Of a stretch of 64,000 nucleotides of DNA, positions 47,960 through 58,134 are shown piece after piece (position 1 is the stretch's first letter; each line of letters starts with the position of its first letter). Made by a program: the position numbers and the translations under genes. Source of the DNA: Vibrio astriarenae (GTDB lineage: Bacteria; Pseudomonadota; Gammaproteobacteria; Enterobacterales; Vibrionaceae); the NCBI RefSeq assembly GCF_010587385.1, contig NZ_CP047475.1, forward strand, positions 682,001 through 746,000, read 5' to 3'. A model generated the notes under the pieces. That model was not told the origin of the DNA. It made no database searches and was given only the letters and a program-made list of their open reading frames with translations.

Positions 47960-49186
47960 ATGAATACTATTATTCTTGGTGTAGTGATGTTTACTCTGAT
48001 TGTACTGGCATTAGTACTAGTGATTTTGTTCGCTAAGTCTAAGCTGGTACCGACAGGTGACATTACGATCTCTGTGAACGATGACCCTTCACTGGCTATC
48101 GTGACACAACCAGGTGGTAAGCTATTGAGTGCATTGGCTGGCGCTGGTGTATTCGTATCTTCCGCTTGTGGTGGTGGTGGCTCTTGTGGTCAGTGCCGCG
48201 TTAAAGTGAAATCAGGTGGTGGTGACATTCTACCGACCGAGCTTGACCATATTACAAAGGGTGAAGCGCGTGAAGGTGAGCGTCTAGCATGTCAGGTTGC
48301 AATGAAAACTGACATGGATATCGAGCTCCCTGAAGAAATCTTTGGTGTTAAAAAGTGGGAATGTTCGGTTATCTCAAATGATAACAAGGCGACATTCATT
48401 AAAGAGCTTAAACTTCAGATTCCTGATGGTGAATCAGTGCCTTTCCGCGCTGGTGGTTACATTCAGATTGAAGCACCAGCTCACCATGTGAAATACGCTG
48501 ACTTCGATGTTCCTGAAGAATACCGTGAAGACTGGGATAAGTTTAACTTGTTCCGTTACGAATCTAAGGTGAACGAAGAGACAATCCGTGCATACTCAAT
48601 GGCTAACTACCCAGAAGAGCACGGCATTATCATGCTGAACGTACGTATTGCGACTCCGCCGCCAAATAACCCAGATGTACCACCAGGCATCATGTCATCA
48701 TTTATTTGGTCTCTAAAAGAGGGCGATAAGTGTACAATTTCTGGTCCGTTCGGTGAGTTCTTCGCGAAAGATACGGATGCTGAAATGGTCTTCGTTGGTG
48801 GTGGTGCGGGTATGGCGCCAATGCGCTCGCATATCTTCGACCAGCTTAAGCGTTTGAAGTCTAAGCGTAAGATGTCTTTCTGGTACGGTGCTCGTTCTAG
48901 GCGTGAGATGTTCTACGTAGAAGATTTTGATGGCCTACAGGCTGAAAATGATAACTTCGTATGGCACTGTGCTCTGTCTGACCCAATGCCAGAAGATAAC
49001 TGGGATGGTTATACCGGCTTCATCCACAACGTGCTTTACGATAACTACCTACGTGATCACGAAGCGCCGGAAGACTGTGAATACTACATGTGTGGTCCAC
49101 CAATGATGAACGCAGCTGTTATCGGCATGCTGAAAGATCTAGGTGTAGAAGAAGAGAACATTCTTCTTGATGACTTTGGTGGCTAA
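47960..49186 (+). CDS. nqrF: Na+-NQR subunit F (NADH dehydrogenase part)
   Basis: This 408-residue subunit takes electrons from NADH. After one N-terminal helix comes a 2Fe-2S domain with C70, C76, C79 and C111 ([12 protein letters not shown]). An FAD site (RAYSMANYP) and an NADH site ([16 protein letters not shown], then [13 protein letters not shown]) follow. It is the last gene of the operon and two hairpins follow. Confidence 0.97.
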   Translation: MNTIILGVVMFTLIVLALVLVILFAKSKLVPTGDITISVNDDPSLAIVTQPGGKLLSALAGAGVFVSSACGGGGSCGQCRVKVKSGGGDILPTELDHITKGEAREGERLACQVAMKTDMDIELPEEIFGVKKWECSVISNDNKATFIKELKLQIPDGESVPFRAGGYIQIEAPAHHVKYADFDVPEEYREDWDKFNLFRYESKVNEETIRAYSMANYPEEHGIIMLNVRIATPPPNNPDVPPGIMSSFIWSLKEGDKCTISGPFGEFFAKDTDAEMVFVGGGAGMAPMRSHIFDQLKRLKSKRKMSFWYGARSRREMFYVEDFDGLQAENDNFVWHCALSDPMPEDNWDGYTGFIHNVLYDNYLRDHEAPEDCEYYMCGPPMMNAAVIGMLKDLGVEEENILLDDFGG

Positions 49187-49215
49187 TTTCACCAAGCACA
49201 TGGGTTGGTGAAATT
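49185..49215 (+). terminator. First hairpin after nqrF
   Basis: AATTTCACCAA (49185-49195) pairs with TTGGTGAAATT (49205-49215). It overlaps the nqrF stop region and is followed by ATTTG. It may stabilise the message 3' end ahead of the main terminator. Confidence 0.6.
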
Positions 49216-49236
49216 ATTTGCTAACACGTTGATATT

Positions 49237-49270
49237 AATGGCTGACTCTTAGAGTCAGCCATTGTTTTTC
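49237..49270 (+). terminator. nqr operon terminator
   Basis: A perfect 12-bp stem AATGGCTGACTC/GAGTCAGCCATT (49237-49248, 49252-49263) is followed by GTTTTTC. It separates nqrF from apbE, so apbE probably has its own promoter or relies on read-through. Confidence 0.9.
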
Positions 49271-49359
49271 TTAGGATAAAAGTCCTTACATTAATTAGTG
49301 TTTATAGCCGAGACTAACCAAGCATCCGCTATAAATATTTGGAAAATAGGAGTAAGCAA

Positions 49360-50361
49360 GTGAGAGTATTACTTGTTGCATTCGCGTCATTACTTGCCTT
49401 AGTTGGATGTGAACAGTCACGTCAGCAGGTGCATTTGAGTGGCCCTACGATGGGAACGAGCTATAACATTAAATACATTAGCCAAGATGGTTTGCCTTCA
49501 TCTGATGTGGTTCAGGCCGAGGTTGATCGCTTACTCGAAGAGGTCAATGATCAAATGTCGACCTACCGCCCTGACTCTGAGTTGAGCCTGTTTAATCAAT
49601 CGACCGACCTTGAACCTTTTGAGGTGTCACCACAAACTGCATTGGTGGTGAAAGAAGCGATTCGCCTGAACGGTCTTACTCAAGGTGCACTCGATGTCAC
49701 CGTTGGGCCTTTGGTTAATCTCTGGGGGTTTGGTCCTGAAGCCCGTAGAGATAAAGTCCCAAGTGAAGAAAAACTGGCTGCCCGCAAAGCAATGACGGGC
49801 ATAGAGCACCTGTCGACAGAAGGTAACTTTATTCGCAAAGACATTCCTGATCTTTACGTTGACCTATCGACCATAGCAAAAGGCTGGGGTGTCGATGTGC
49901 TCGCTGAGTATCTTAATGAGTTGGGGGTTGCAGATTACATGGTGGAAGTTGGCGGTGAAATGCGCCTCAAAGGCCTTAACCGTGAGAGTATTCCATGGCG
50001 AATTGCAATTGAAAAACCCACTGCAGAAGAGCGTTCGATTCAAGAAATTATTGAGCCTGGTGACATGGCGGTGGCAACATCGGGAGATTACCGTAACTAC
50101 TTTGAACGTAATGGCGTAAGGTATTCACACATTATCGACCCGCAAACGGGTATGCCCATCAACAATCGCGTAGTATCCGTGACGGTTATCCACCCATCTT
50201 CAATGACAGCAGACGGTCTAGCGACTGGCTTGATGGTGATGGGAGAAGAAGCGGGTATGGCAGTTGCTGAGCTGGAAAATATTCCGGCAATGATGATAAT
50301 TAAGACAGACGAAGGGTTTGTAGAGCGAGTGTCCAGCGCTTACAAGTCTTATCAAAACTAG
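49360..50361 (+). CDS. apbE: FAD:protein FMN transferase ApbE
   Basis: This 333-residue lipoprotein (MRVLLVAFASLLALVGC, Cys17) transfers FMN from FAD to threonines of NqrB and NqrC. It has TMGTSYNIKYIS, VDLSTIAKGWGVDVLAEYL and SHIIDPQTGMPIN. The GTG at 49360 has AGGAG seven bases upstream; an in-frame TTG at 49339 would spoil the signal peptide. Its place after nqrF fits its substrates. Confidence 0.95.
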   Translation: MRVLLVAFASLLALVGCEQSRQQVHLSGPTMGTSYNIKYISQDGLPSSDVVQAEVDRLLEEVNDQMSTYRPDSELSLFNQSTDLEPFEVSPQTALVVKEAIRLNGLTQGALDVTVGPLVNLWGFGPEARRDKVPSEEKLAARKAMTGIEHLSTEGNFIRKDIPDLYVDLSTIAKGWGVDVLAEYLNELGVADYMVEVGGEMRLKGLNRESIPWRIAIEKPTAEERSIQEIIEPGDMAVATSGDYRNYFERNGVRYSHIIDPQTGMPINNRVVSVTVIHPSSMTADGLATGLMVMGEEAGMAVAELENIPAMMIIKTDEGFVERVSSAYKSYQN

Positions 50362-50369
50362 AGGTAACC

Positions 50370-50603
50370 ATGAGTACATTTCTAATTACATTCGGTGTTT
50401 TTTTGGCTGTGATAGCTGCAATGGCAGTGGGTTACATTTTTCAAAAGAAAGTCGTGAAAGGCAGCTGTGGCGGCTTGGGTGCGGTTGGCATCGATAAGGT
50501 TTGTAACTGTCCAGAGCCATGTGATGCACGTAAAAAACGTGAGGCACGCGAAGCAGCTCGCGCTGAAAAGCTAGCCGCTTGGGATAAAGACCGTATTGCT
50601 TAA
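50370..50603 (+). CDS. nqrM: Na+-NQR maturation protein NqrM
   Basis: This 77-residue protein has one membrane helix (about residues 4-24) and four cysteines in GSCGGLGAV...VCNCPEPCD. NqrM is needed to assemble Na+-NQR, probably for iron delivery to the NqrD/E site. It follows apbE by 8 bases. Confidence 0.95.
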   Translation: MSTFLITFGVFLAVIAAMAVGYIFQKKVVKGSCGGLGAVGIDKVCNCPEPCDARKKREAREAARAEKLAAWDKDRIA

Positions 50604-50628
50604 TCTCGTTTTATGAGCGTTAGATAGT

Positions 50629-50665
50629 GAAAGGCAGTGCCATTTTGGTCCTGCCTTTCTTGTTT
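50629..50665. terminator. Terminator between nqrM and pilE
   Basis: GAAAGGCAG (50629-50637) pairs with CTGCCTTTC (50651-50659), followed by TTGTTT. It ends apbE-nqrM and may also serve pilE from the other side. Confidence 0.7.
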
Positions 50666-50678
50666 ACGAGCCCAAAAA

Positions 50679-51137
50679 CTACCAACATTCAGCGGGTGCT
50701 GCTTGGCCTGCTTGGTTCAGGGTTAATGATAAATACTGAACGTCCTGACAGCGATCGTTAACCTGACCTGAGTCGCTTTGCGCGGTGGCGGTCACCGTGT
50801 ATTGACTACCAGAAATGGACACGTCGATTTCATAGCGCCTTGCATCTGTGTCGCAAACTAGACAGGTGCTTCCTGAGACGATACCCGTTTGGCTGTATTG
50901 CCCATTGTGATAACCCTGCTCAAGTAGCAGCTGTATTTTAAGCATGTCAGCTTTCACTGTCTGGCGATGCGCCTGTCTAACATGGTGTGTGAATGTCGGG
51001 TAAGCGATACTCGCGAGTACACCGATTAACACAACGACGATCATTATTTCGATCAGTGTCATACCTATTTCTTTTCTTCTGCATCCGTTGCAGTTTTCTC
51101 TTTGAATCATGTCCATACGCTTTTCAATTTCACTCAC
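50679..51137 (-). CDS. pilE: Type IV minor pilin PilE
   Basis: This 152-residue prepilin is cleaved by the prepilin peptidase after KEIG, giving mature MTLIEIMIVVVLIGVLASIA with Glu5. C-terminal cysteines likely form pilin disulfides. The leader from the first ATG is long (25 residues) and holds two cysteines; internal ATGs at residues 8 and 10 are alternative starts. It is divergent from fimT and belongs with the minor pilins that follow. Confidence 0.88.
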   Translation of the reverse strand: MSEIEKRMDMIQRENCNGCRRKEIGMTLIEIMIVVVLIGVLASIAYPTFTHHVRQAHRQTVKADMLKIQLLLEQGYHNGQYSQTGIVSGSTCLVCDTDARRYEIDVSISGSQYTVTATAQSDSGQVNDRCQDVQYLSLTLNQAGQAAPAECW

Positions 51138-51212
51138 AGTAGTCTCTACAACTGATAATGTTCGCTCAATAGTTGTTCACTGATATTCAGTGTTTTCAGG
51201 AGATTTTACGAG

Positions 51213-51725
51213 TTGAATCGCGGCTTTACCCTGTTGGAGCTACTGATCGTTATTGTGGTATTAGCCATTATGTTGAGCTGGTCGGTTCCAAGCTATCAAT
51301 CGCTAACTGAGAGTAGCAAGATGAAGAGATTAGCTTCGGAGCTAAATGGTTTGATGTTGTTGGGTAAATCTCAAGCAGTATTGCAACGGAGGCGTTTATG
51401 GGCGCATGTCCATATGACAGGAAGCACATCCGATGATGGTCAATGGCGCATAGCGTTGACTGACGATAGTGCGCCAGGTGAGGGCAAAGTGATTCAGCAA
51501 ATTGATGGCGTCGCGTTTCGAGACATCGCGGTGGAGGTAAGCTATTCCTCAAATCAGATTAGCTTTGACGATGTACATGGTCGCCCTTCATCTGGAAACA
51601 TTGCCTTTTATCCAGTCGGTAAGCCTACTCACAAACTCAAACTTATCTCCCACACGCAGTCGGCGCGAATAAGAGTGTGCAGTAGCAATAGCCGAGGCCC
51701 ACATTATGGTTTCGCATCGTGTTAA
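51213..51725 (+). CDS. fimT: Minor pseudopilin FimT/GspH type
   Basis: This 170-residue prepilin has a very short leader (MNRG) then FTLLELLIVIVVLAIMLSW with Glu5 of the mature protein. The GspH/FimT fold follows, with a C-terminal cysteine pair (RVCSSNSRG...ASC). The start is TTG at 51213. It is the first gene of the rightward minor pilin operon. Confidence 0.88.
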   Translation: MNRGFTLLELLIVIVVLAIMLSWSVPSYQSLTESSKMKRLASELNGLMLLGKSQAVLQRRRLWAHVHMTGSTSDDGQWRIALTDDSAPGEGKVIQQIDGVAFRDIAVEVSYSSNQISFDDVHGRPSSGNIAFYPVGKPTHKLKLISHTQSARIRVCSSNSRGPHYGFASC

Positions 51726-51736
51726 TAGAGAGCAAG

Positions 51737-52372
51737 GTGAACACATTTCGTCGTCATCAGGGGGCTGGCCTTATTGAGTTCATGGTCGCGTCGCTGATCG
51801 GGATTATCGCTTTAATGATCATTGGTTCGTTGTATATCAATGCAATGAAAGTGGCCACTGAACGCTATAAACAGCTGACGTTGGTTCAAAATACTCTAAG
51901 TGTGATTCAGATGTTGAGTAATGACATTCAGCGAGCTGGATTTGATGGCAACAATGGTTACTCGCTGAGACTATCGGGAGCCGCAGAGACTCTTTACACG
52001 CGCAATAGTACAGACAGCGGTTTGGTGGCTTATGCCTACTATATTGGGGTATCGGGTGCGAGCCCACTCTACAAAAACGTGGTGTATGAGCAACGAAGTG
52101 GTGCTTCAAGCTCTCTGCTGATATGTGAAAAGAAACAGACTACGCTCATGGATATCAATCAAGTAGTGAACTTAACCGGGTCAGGGCTTTGCTACAACCT
52201 GTTTGACCCTAAGGTGATAAAAGTGAGCGACTTTGATGTCTCCAGTGAAAAAATCGAGGGCTTAAAGGCGAGAAGTGCGCTAGTGAATATAGCTCTAGAA
52301 ACCTACCTGACAGAACAACCAAGTTTGAATACCCAGCAGGCGTTCACGATAAAACAGAGGAACTGGCAATGA
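51737..52372 (+). CDS. pilW: Minor pilin PilW-like
   Basis: This 211-residue prepilin has leader MNTFRRHQG then AGLIEFMVASLIGIIALMII (Glu5 present). PilW-type subunits prime pilus assembly and join the tip complex. GTG 51737 gives a normal leader; an in-frame GTG at 51719 would overlap fimT and add six residues. Confidence 0.85.
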   Translation: MNTFRRHQGAGLIEFMVASLIGIIALMIIGSLYINAMKVATERYKQLTLVQNTLSVIQMLSNDIQRAGFDGNNGYSLRLSGAAETLYTRNSTDSGLVAYAYYIGVSGASPLYKNVVYEQRSGASSSLLICEKKQTTLMDINQVVNLTGSGLCYNLFDPKVIKVSDFDVSSEKIEGLKARSALVNIALETYLTEQPSLNTQQAFTIKQRNWQ

Positions 52373-53679
52373 GGAAAAAGCAGTCAGGCGCGGCGGTACT
52401 GTTTGTTGTCACAGCATTGCTGTTGGCGGTGCTGATTATGCTGTTGGGTAGCTATAAATCGTTGTATTTTCGCATCAAGCGAGCCAATAACCACATTGAG
52501 TCAAGGCAAGAACACTGGTTAGCGGAGGGAGCGCTCGAGTGTACGTTCGCTAAAGTTCAACAAGAGCGAGACGTTCCCTCAACACTAAATGATTGCAGAA
52601 CAGCATCGGACTTAGACTCATTGACCATTTCATCAGGTGCATCAAGTATTATCACGGCGACAAAGGGATATCGAACATTACGCAAAACAATAAAACTACC
52701 TAGCTTTGGGGAACCCGGGGCGATTAAATCTACCTCAGATCTTATCATCAATGGTTCTTATACGAGTTCGCCTGATCCAGGTAGGAGCTTAGGAAACAAC
52801 GAGTGGGAATGTACATCCGTTGTTTATGAGAGCAGCTTTTACGCTAACAATGTGAACACCTACCACCCTTATCAACTATCACACAAACCATATGCTGAGT
52901 TTCCAGATAGCTCAGTAGGCAGTGAGCAGAACTGCGCTTCGTCTCACTACAGCTGGGATAGCAATGTAGCATCGTCAAAGAGTGATTACAGACAGTCCTC
53001 AACGATGGAGCCGTTCGAGGATATTTTTGATGTATCGAGGGGAGATTGGTTTGATGTGATGTCAAACAGTGAAACCTTCAGTTATGTACCAAACTCACTG
53101 AATGGTCAGTCATGGGAGTCATATGCCGACCTTCCCACACCCGTATTTAATTCTCAGTGTGGTAGAGATATTGTGTCGAATATTGAAAGGGGAAGTGACC
53201 TAATCTGGGTTTATGGCGGGTGTGAAATCACTACGACTGACTTTCAGGCCATTGAAGGAGCGATAGACAGTTACTTGTCTGGTAGTGGCATCATTCTCGT
53301 CGTTCAAGACGGTATTTTGTCGACAAAAGGAACACAAAACTTCACTGGCCTTCTTTATCATTTTATCTCACCTGAATTTGCAGACCCCTCAACAAGTTTT
53401 GCACCAGACTTTTTGGACTGTAGCAATAGCGAAAATAATGCTGATTTAGAAGGGGTTATCGACACAGTGTCCTCTTTTGTTTCGATCAATAAAGAGAGAG
53501 TGAGTTATTTTCAACATGGCTCTTTCAATCCCTTGGGAGGCTTTGTTATGGATGCTCCGGGAACATTTGCTCTGTTTAATACTTCTTTATCTTTTAAGTA
53601 CAACCGGGATGTCATTAAAGAACCGAAGAAAAAGCTTAAGCGCATTCATTGGCAACGGGGCTCTTGGAATGATCTTTAA
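52369..53679 (+). CDS. Large PilX-like minor pilin, possible tip subunit
   Basis: The 436-residue product has a prepilin-like start, MRKKQSG then AAVLFVVTALLLAVLIMLL. Position 5 of the mature form is Phe, not Glu. Loss of Glu5 marks GspK/PilX-type subunits that sit at the pilus tip. It is two to three times longer than usual PilX; the bulk has many Ser, Asp and eight or more cysteines and no family I recognise. It overlaps pilW by four bases and pilV by eleven. Confidence 0.8.
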   Translation: MRKKQSGAAVLFVVTALLLAVLIMLLGSYKSLYFRIKRANNHIESRQEHWLAEGALECTFAKVQQERDVPSTLNDCRTASDLDSLTISSGASSIITATKGYRTLRKTIKLPSFGEPGAIKSTSDLIINGSYTSSPDPGRSLGNNEWECTSVVYESSFYANNVNTYHPYQLSHKPYAEFPDSSVGSEQNCASSHYSWDSNVASSKSDYRQSSTMEPFEDIFDVSRGDWFDVMSNSETFSYVPNSLNGQSWESYADLPTPVFNSQCGRDIVSNIERGSDLIWVYGGCEITTTDFQAIEGAIDSYLSGSGIILVVQDGILSTKGTQNFTGLLYHFISPEFADPSTSFAPDFLDCSNSENNADLEGVIDTVSSFVSINKERVSYFQHGSFNPLGGFVMDAPGTFALFNTSLSFKYNRDVIKEPKKKLKRIHWQRGSWNDL

Positions 53680-54082
53680 GCAAGCAGGCTTTAGCCTAAT
53701 TGAAGTACTTGTCGCCTTCCTACTCATTGGTATTGCAGCGATAAGTCTCATTAAGCTGCAAGTTCATATGGAGCAGCAATCAGAGCATGCAGTGAAGCGC
53801 TTACGAGCCCTGCGCTTAGCAGAAAATCAGTTAGAATGGTTTAGAACTCGTGGAGCATCGAGCTCGCTTTCGACGGTTTCAACAGCGAATTTTGCTGATA
53901 TAGAAACTGGCGCGCTCTCTTCTGGTGACTATACCCTTGAGTGGACAGTGCCTGGTGCAACAATGTCCGGGTCATTAAAAACCATCACGATAACGGCGAG
54001 TTGGCAAGACCGTTTGGGTGAAGCGCAATCGGTTCAACTTAGGACGATGATTTCACGTTACAGTGAGTTTGGTGAAAACTAG
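53669..54082 (+). CDS. pilV: Minor pilin PilV
   Basis: This 137-residue prepilin starts at ATG 53669 inside the end of the PilX-like gene (MIFKQAG then FSLIEVLVAFLLIGIAAISL, Glu5 present) and has the PilV-typical AENQLEWFRTRG. The frame is open far upstream, but that part is a shadow of the previous gene. It is the last gene of fimT-pilW-pilX-pilV. Confidence 0.88.
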   Translation: MIFKQAGFSLIEVLVAFLLIGIAAISLIKLQVHMEQQSEHAVKRLRALRLAENQLEWFRTRGASSSLSTVSTANFADIETGALSSGDYTLEWTVPGATMSGSLKTITITASWQDRLGEAQSVQLRTMISRYSEFGEN

Positions 54083-54306
54083 CCCTCATTATTATTTGTC
54101 TCAGTGGTAGAGAAATTGTTTTGTGATTGCGGGTATGTTTGTTTATTTCCTGTTACACGTGCTTTGTGTTTTTGCAAAATATCTCACTAATATTACATTT
54201 TGTCGCAGTTATTTGTGCTTTCTTTATTCTAATTGACTACAATAGTCGCCGAAAATAGACTCGAGTCGAAGTCGATTAAAGCAACACAAACACATGTGGA
54301 CAAATC

Positions 54307-55866
54307 ATGAGTAACCAAGCAATTAATAAAGCACCTGAGCCGAAGCCGAGCGGCATGGATCGCTTTTTAAACTTCATTGAGCGCGCAGGTAACAAAATTC
54401 CTGATCCAGCAATCCTGTTCTTCTGGGCTCTCGTTATTGTATGGGTAGCATCAGCTGCACTTTCAAACGTCTCTTTTGATCTGATCAACCCGCGTACTGG
54501 CGACGCGCTTGAAGTGACTAACCTGCTAACGGGTGAAGCACTTGCGAGCTTCCTTGCAAACATGGTAACAACCTTCACGGGCTTTGCACCTCTGGGTATC
54601 GTTCTTGTTGCGATGTTGGGTGTTGGTGTTGCTGATTCTTCAGGCTTCATCACAACTGGCCTTAAGAAGATGCTGAACTTCACGCCAGCGAAACTTCTAA
54701 CGCCAATGCTAATTCTTGTTGCTATCGTATCGCACACTGCTGCGGACGCTGGTTACGTTCTTGTTATCCCTCTAGGTGGTATCATCTTCCACGCAGCAGG
54801 TCGTCACCCTCTAGCGGGTATCGCGGCAGCATTTGCTGGTGTATCGGGTGGCTTTGCAGCGAACTTCGTACCATCGGGTATTGACCCTCTACTAGCAGGC
54901 TTCACGCAAACTGCGGCTAACGTACTTGACCCAGAGTACATTGTTAACCCACTAGCGAACATCTTCTTCACTGGCCTATCTTCTATTCTGATCGTGTGTA
55001 TCGGTTGGGTTGTGACTGAAAAAGTGATTGAACCACGCCTTGCTAACACTGAAATTGATGAAGATGCTGAAGAAGCACCTGATCTAGGTACGTTTACAGA
55101 GACAGAATCAAAAGCTTTCCGCGCTGCGGGTTGGGCAATGGTGGCAGGTATTGCGCTACTTATCGCTGCTATCATGCCAGAGTCTTCTGCACTGCGCTCT
55201 CCTGAAGGTGAAATCACGGCATTCTCTGCGCCACTAATGCAGTCAATCGTACCGCTAATCTTTATCCTGTTTATCATTCCAGGTTATGTATACGGTCGCG
55301 TATCTGGCACATTTAAGAACAGCAACGATGTGATTAAAGCGATGGGCGACACTATGTCGACAATGGGCGCTTACATTGTTATGTCTTTCTTCTGTGCACA
55401 GTTCCTTGCAGCTTTCGCACAGTCAAACATCGGTACTATGCTAGCGCTTTACGGTGCTGAAGGTCTTAAAGCGATGAACCTTGCTGGTGAAGCAACGATC
55501 GTTGGTATGATTCTTCTGACAGCATTCGTTAACCTTCTAGTAGGTTCTGCATCTGCGAAGTGGGCACTGATTGGCCCAATCCTAGTTCCAATGCTAATGG
55601 CCGTGGGTATCTCTCCAGAGCTATCTCAGGCAGCTTACCGTGTAGGTGATTCTGTATCGAACATCATCTCACCGCTAATGGTATTCTTCCCACTTGTTGT
55701 GGTTTACTGTCAGCGTTACGTTAAGTCGACCGGTATCGGTACTCTAGCTTCTCTAATGATGCCGTACTCTATCGCGATGCTAATTGGTTGGACTATCTTC
55801 CTACTCGCATACTGGGCTCTAGGAATTCCACTAGGTATTCAAGCGCCATACACTTACACAATGTAA
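54307..55866 (+). CDS. AbgT family transporter
   Basis: This 519-residue inner-membrane protein has about 11-13 helices. IPDPAILFFWALVIVW near the N-terminus, SHTAADAGYVLVIPLGG and NLLVGSASAKWALIGPIL identify the AbgT/p-aminobenzoyl-glutamate transporter family. Members import p-aminobenzoyl-glutamate or export sulfonamides, so the substrate cannot be assigned. A TACAAT -10 candidate (54238-54243) precedes it. Single gene with its own terminator. Confidence 0.9.
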   Translation: MSNQAINKAPEPKPSGMDRFLNFIERAGNKIPDPAILFFWALVIVWVASAALSNVSFDLINPRTGDALEVTNLLTGEALASFLANMVTTFTGFAPLGIVLVAMLGVGVADSSGFITTGLKKMLNFTPAKLLTPMLILVAIVSHTAADAGYVLVIPLGGIIFHAAGRHPLAGIAAAFAGVSGGFAANFVPSGIDPLLAGFTQTAANVLDPEYIVNPLANIFFTGLSSILIVCIGWVVTEKVIEPRLANTEIDEDAEEAPDLGTFTETESKAFRAAGWAMVAGIALLIAAIMPESSALRSPEGEITAFSAPLMQSIVPLIFILFIIPGYVYGRVSGTFKNSNDVIKAMGDTMSTMGAYIVMSFFCAQFLAAFAQSNIGTMLALYGAEGLKAMNLAGEATIVGMILLTAFVNLLVGSASAKWALIGPILVPMLMAVGISPELSQAAYRVGDSVSNIISPLMVFFPLVVVYCQRYVKSTGIGTLASLMMPYSIAMLIGWTIFLLAYWALGIPLGIQAPYTYTM

Positions 55867-55888
55867 TTACTTGTTGTAAAGAATCGTT

Positions 55889-55913
55889 AAAGCCCGTCCT
55901 AGTGACGGGCTTT
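55889..55913. terminator. Terminator between abgT-like gene and fghA
   Basis: A perfect 10-bp stem AAAGCCCGTC/GACGGGCTTT (55889-55898, 55904-55913) with a 5-base loop and flanking A and T runs serves both convergent genes. Confidence 0.9.
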
Positions 55914-55927
55914 GTTGTTTGTCGCTT

Positions 55928-56788
55928 CTAATCTTCTTCAGAACTTGGGAATAGGTGAGCTGCGTGGAAGGCGAGATGATCGTCAATAAAGCTCTGGATA
56001 AAGTAGTAGCTATGGTCATAACCCGCCTGCATGCGAAGCTCAATAACATGACCAGTCTGTTCAGCTGCAGCAATTAGTTTTTCTGGCTGCAACTGCTCTT
56101 CTGAGAAGTGATCGCTACCACCTTGGTCAATCAGAATCGGCTGTATCGCACTCTGTTTTTTGAGCAGCTCTACACTGTCATAGTCGGCCCAAGTCGCGCG
56201 ATCACTACCTAAATAGTGACTAAAGGCTTTTTGTCCCCATGGACATGTCATTGGGTTTACGATTGGGCTGAAGGCTGAAATTGAGCAAAACAGTTCTGGG
56301 TGTTTAAGGCCAATGGTTAAAGCGCCATGTCCCCCCATACTATGACCTGAAATCGCGCGTTTTGTTGTGACTGGAAAGTGCGCTTCAATCAACTTTGGAA
56401 GCTCATCGACCACATAGCTGTACATTTGGTAGTGCTGATCCCAAGGCTTTTGTGTCGCATTTAGGTAGAAGCCAGCACCGAGACCAAAGTCATAGGCTTG
56501 TTCTGGATCATCAGGAACGTCATCACCACGCGGGCTGGTGTCTGGTGTAACGATGGCGATACCAAGCTCCGCCGCTTTGCGAAAAGCTCCCGCTTTTTGC
56601 ATGAAGTTTTCATCGGTGCAAGTCAGTCCTGAAAGCCAATACATCACAGGAACAGGGCTCTCTTTTGTCGCATTGGGCGGAAGAAAAATAGCAAAACGCA
56701 TATCGCAATTCAGGTCACTTGAAGAGTGGGTATACTGTTTATGCCATCCGCCAAACACTTTTGCTTGGCTTATATTGGTTAGGTTCAT
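55928..56788 (-). CDS. fghA: S-formylglutathione hydrolase FghA
   Basis: This 286-residue alpha/beta hydrolase has nucleophile S150 in ISGHSMGGHGAL, with DQGGSDHF and AGYDHSYYFI supplying the Asp and His regions. It releases formate from S-formylglutathione, the second step of formaldehyde detoxification after FrmA encoded just upstream. Confidence 0.94.
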   Translation of the reverse strand: MNLTNISQAKVFGGWHKQYTHSSSDLNCDMRFAIFLPPNATKESPVPVMYWLSGLTCTDENFMQKAGAFRKAAELGIAIVTPDTSPRGDDVPDDPEQAYDFGLGAGFYLNATQKPWDQHYQMYSYVVDELPKLIEAHFPVTTKRAISGHSMGGHGALTIGLKHPELFCSISAFSPIVNPMTCPWGQKAFSHYLGSDRATWADYDSVELLKKQSAIQPILIDQGGSDHFSEEQLQPEKLIAAAEQTGHVIELRMQAGYDHSYYFIQSFIDDHLAFHAAHLFPSSEED

Positions 56789-56805
56789 AAAGTGAATGTC
56801 CTAAA

Positions 56806-56836
56806 AAGAGGCTAGAGCGGTGTGCGCTAGCCTCTT
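56806..56836 (-). terminator. Intercistronic hairpin between frmA and fghA
   Basis: AAGAGGCTAG (56806-56815) pairs with CTAGCCTCTT (56827-56836), with two more GC pairs inside. On the minus strand it is followed by TTTAGG, so it may attenuate fghA relative to frmA. Confidence 0.6.
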
Positions 56837-56848
56837 GAAACTGAATAA

Positions 56849-58009
<1,161 letters not shown>

Positions 58010-58100
58010 TTAAGGATAGTTCAAGCTGGCAGGTTTGTTTCGTTGTGCTCAGTATAGTCTTTGATTAATATGTGATAATCCCATTAGATTGAAATACACT

Positions 58101-58116
58101 ATTACTAATTTGTAAT
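58101..58116. promoter_or_regulatory. Candidate LysR operator
   Basis: The palindrome ATTAC-TAATTT-GTAAT contains a T-N11-A core typical of LysR-type binding sites. It lies between the regulator and frmA, 18 bases from the regulator start. Confidence 0.45.
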
Positions 58117-58134
58117 AATAAAAGAGTGACAATT

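Noticed and set aside
53516-53668. N-terminal extension of pilV upstream of 53669
   Set aside because: It is the shifted frame of the PilX-like gene; the prepilin leader fixes the start at 53669.
54258-54267. GACTCGAGTC palindrome before the AbgT-family gene
   Set aside because: It is only 10 bases with no partner copy; it could be chance and fits no operator I know.
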